Assembly (NCBI GenBank): GCA_947629215.1
Contig: CANRCU010000025.1
Location: 1 to 15,416 of the forward strand
Length of the DNA: 15,416 bases
DNA from: an uncultured Clostridia bacterium
Lineage (GTDB): Bacteria > Bacillota > Clostridia > Lachnospirales > CAG-274
Reading direction: 5' to 3'
Shown here: positions 14,153 through 15,416 of the stretch, piece by piece
Layout of the letters: every line of letters starts with the position of its first letter
How positions within the stretch are numbered: position 1 is the first letter of the stretch
Translations under genes and position numbers: made by a program
The notes under the pieces: model-generated
Database searches by the model: none
What the model was told of the DNA's origin: nothing
The model's input: the letters and a program-made list of their open reading frames with translations, nothing else

Positions 14153-14236
14153 TCGATCCCAAAGATTGTGTAAACCTCTAAACCGATGTATAATAAAAAT
14201 ACTCGGTTTGGAGGTTTATAAATTATTTGGGATTGA
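14153..14236. repeat. Large imperfect inverted repeat
   Basis: An inner stem of 16 bp (14171-14186 with 14203-14218, one wobble) and an outer stem of 11 bp (TCGATCCCAAA at 14153-14163 with TTTGGGATTGA at 14226-14236, one mismatch) flank a 16-nt centre, with a less paired 7-nt segment between the two stems. No T run follows on either strand. It may be a remnant of a miniature inverted-repeat element or a structured RNA. Confidence 0.55.
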
Positions 14237-14275
14237 TTCGAGTACAGCTTATTATGTTTGATTTTATTCACATAG

Positions 14276-14306
14276 AAAAAGCGGCGTAGATGATGCCTAC
14301 GCCACT
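14276..14306 (-). terminator. Intrinsic terminator after the LRR/short-peptide genes
   Basis: Read on the minus strand, AGTGGCGTAG pairs with CTACGCCGCT (one wobble, 10 bp) around a seven-base loop and runs directly into a T tract (complement of 14276-14279). It is about 110 nt after the stop of the 47-residue peptide gene. Confidence 0.75.
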
Positions 14307-14417
14307 TATAAAGCTTTCGTCGCTCGTTAAAACCACACTATCTTACAAAAAGCCTTTTCAGTCAAAACAATTTATAATCGTTTTGTACAAAATTTTAGAA
14401 ATTTCATTATCCAAATA

Positions 14418-14561
14418 TTATTTTCCGAACAATGAACCAAAGCTTTCGCTGAGAGGCTGACCGTTTTCGCCGCCGTTTTTAAGTTTTACGGCGCTGACAG
14501 TGATAATATCTTCCGTATTGATAACATAAACGTCAATATTTGGTCTTTCGTATTTTTTCAT
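14418..14561 (-). CDS. 47-residue peptide gene coupled to the LRR surface protein
   Basis: The product reads MKKYERPNIDVYVINTEDIITVSAV... and ends with a Gly/Ser-rich GSLFGK; it has no signal peptide and no membrane segment. Its ATG overlaps the TGA of the LRR gene as ATGA, with an AAAGGAGGA site (14568-14576) seven nt upstream inside the LRR gene, so translation is very likely real and coupled. Short proteins of the MKKYE-x-P-x-I-x...EDIIT-type are, from memory, frequent in gut Clostridia and have no agreed function; a precursor peptide role is a guess. An intrinsic terminator follows. Confidence 0.75.
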   Translation of the reverse strand: MKKYERPNIDVYVINTEDIITVSAVKLKNGGENGQPLSESFGSLFGK

Positions 14562-15416
14562 CTGTCATCCTCCTTTGTATCAACAGTGTTATCCACAAGT
14601 ATTGCTGCCGGTTTAGTTTCGGGCATAGCGGTTTTTCTGTCGTTAACCTTATTTTTGGTATAGGTCGAAAATTCCGAAACGGTTTCTTTTCCGTCTGCGT
14701 CTATGCTATAACAAGCAACGGAAATTTCCTTATCCATATCTTCAATATCGGTTATTACAAAGGAATACATATAATTTCCGCCGACTTCGCCAAGTTTTAC
14801 GGTCGAGCCCGATATGGATGTATAGACTGTATTTGTACCTCTTCTTACTTCTTTTCCGTCGGCTTTGAATATAAATCCGACTTCTTTATAGTTAAGGTTG
14901 TCGATACCCGCAACAAAGTTTATTCCGTTATTGCCTGCCGATTCTGCAATTACAGCTTCCGTTGCAGACTCGGTTGTAAATTCTGTTGTAGTTTCGGTTG
15001 TGCTTTCGGTACTGCTCTGAGTTTCTTCCGAATTATAATAGGATACTCTGAATCCGTTTTCATTTGCCCACTTATCCGCATAAGAATCTTTTACTGTATA
15101 AAAAACAGTATTTTCACTGTCACAGCCCTCAAATGCATAATCGCCTATTTCCTCAACACTTTCGGGAACAGTTATCTCCGAAAGACCGAAACATTTGTAA
15201 AATGCGGAATATCCTATAGAAGTAACTCCATCCGGTATTATTATCTTTGTAAGACCGGTACAGTCACGAAATGCCGACGAGCCTATAGATGTCACACCGT
15301 CCATTGTTACGTCTTTAAGACTTGTACAGCCCTCAAACGCAAAGCGTTCAACAGTCGTAACGCCGGCAGGAATAATTACAGACTCCAGACCGACACAGTC
15401 TCTGAACACACCTACA
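14558..15416 (-). CDS. BspA-like leucine-rich-repeat surface protein, C-terminal part (5' end outside window)
   Basis: The visible 285 residues begin inside the repeats: at least four LRR_5-type units of about 23 residues (VFRDCVGLESVIIPAGVTTV, FEGCTSLKDVTMDG, FRDCTGLTKIIIPDGVTSI, FYKCFGLSEITVPESVEEI) and a final cap with FYTVKDSYADKWANENGF, the usual end of such arrays. A Thr/Glu/Ser-rich linker (ETQSSTESTTETTTEF...) leads to a beta-rich C-terminal domain (about 110 residues; NLNYKEVGFIFKADGKEV, MYSFVITDIEDMDKEI) and an acidic end EDDR with no sortase motif. Proteins of this kind are exported and bind other proteins or surfaces in gut bacteria. The stop overlaps the start of the 47-residue peptide gene. 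The N-terminus and any signal peptide are not in the window. Confidence 0.85.
   Translation of the reverse strand, partial: VGVFRDCVGLESVIIPAGVTTVERFAFEGCTSLKDVTMDGVTSIGSSAFRDCTGLTKIIIPDGVTSIGYSAFYKCFGLSEITVPESVEEIGDYAFEGCDSENTVFYTVKDSYADKWANENGFRVSYYNSEETQSSTESTTETTTEFTTESATEAVIAESAGNNGINFVAGIDNLNYKEVGFIFKADGKEVRRGTNTVYTSISGSTVKLGEVGGNYMYSFVITDIEDMDKEISVACYSIDADGKETVSEFSTYTKNKVNDRKTAMPETKPAAILVDNTVDTKEDDR

Larger units (their letters stand above)
13967..14417. other. Long intergenic region rich in inverted repeats
   Basis: No convincing gene is present on either strand over this stretch. It contains the hairpins at 14054-14095 and 14153-14236 and the minus-strand terminator at 14276-14306, all listed separately. 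Bases 13967-14050 and 14307-14417 show nothing beyond AT-rich sequence and a short CAAAAC/GTTTTG pair. No GC-rich stem with a T tract was found for ending the reductase transcript. Confidence 0.5.

Noticed and set aside
14153..14236. Inverted repeat as an invertible promoter segment
   Set aside because: The arms are only 16 nt apart at the centre, too close for an invertible segment, and no recombinase gene is in the window.
14044..14271. 75-codon minus-strand frame in the repeat-rich intergenic region
   Set aside because: It is largely made of the inverted repeat arms and lacks a ribosome site or recognisable composition.

Overview
The window reads as the chromosome of a low-to-moderate GC anaerobic member of the Bacillota, most likely a gut Clostridia of the Ruminococcus/Oscillospiraceae type. 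This is inferred from strong AGGAGG ribosome sites, the plsX-acpP-rnc gene order, a clostridial-style phosphofructokinase, an aldo/keto reductase with a ferredoxin tail, and a BspA-like leucine-rich-repeat surface protein followed by a very short MKKYE-type peptide gene. No rRNA, tRNA, CRISPR array or intact insertion sequence was found.

Layout. (1) 1-2257, minus strand: exopolyphosphatase-like ppx followed 1 nt later by ppk, which runs off the left edge. (2) 2467-8643, plus strand: a Na/phosphate cotransporter with a PhoU-like tail, a small lipoprotein, 6-phosphofructokinase, plsX, acpP (own promoter), rnc and a small secreted TSP3-type protein. (3) 8911-12660, minus strand: an AT-rich accessory island with its own candidate promoter at the right end and a terminator at the left end. 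It holds two small membrane-protein genes of unknown function, a tandem pair of near-identical lipoproteins, and two copies of another membrane-protein family, both broken. (4) 12845-13966, plus strand: an aldo/keto reductase with two 4Fe-4S motifs. (5) 14276-15416, minus strand: the end of an LRR surface protein, a translationally coupled 47-residue peptide gene and a terminator.

How the genes work together. The divergent ppx-ppk and Na/Pi cotransporter genes form a phosphate uptake and polyphosphate neighbourhood. The Ppx has lost several hallmark active-site residues and may be regulatory rather than catalytic. plsX and acpP supply phospholipid and fatty-acid synthesis next to RNase III, as is common in Bacillota. 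The rnc leader contains two long hairpins that could be RNase III targets.

Most notable points: a probable chimeric junction in the first ~60 bases; the degenerate Ppx; the rnc leader hairpins; the island with duplicated lipoproteins and two paralogues each out of frame at an A6 tract; a palindrome over the island promoter; and the ATGA-overlapped LRR/short-peptide pair. I do not see a complete, clearly new multi-gene system. The island is the best candidate for undescribed biology, but its function is unknown.
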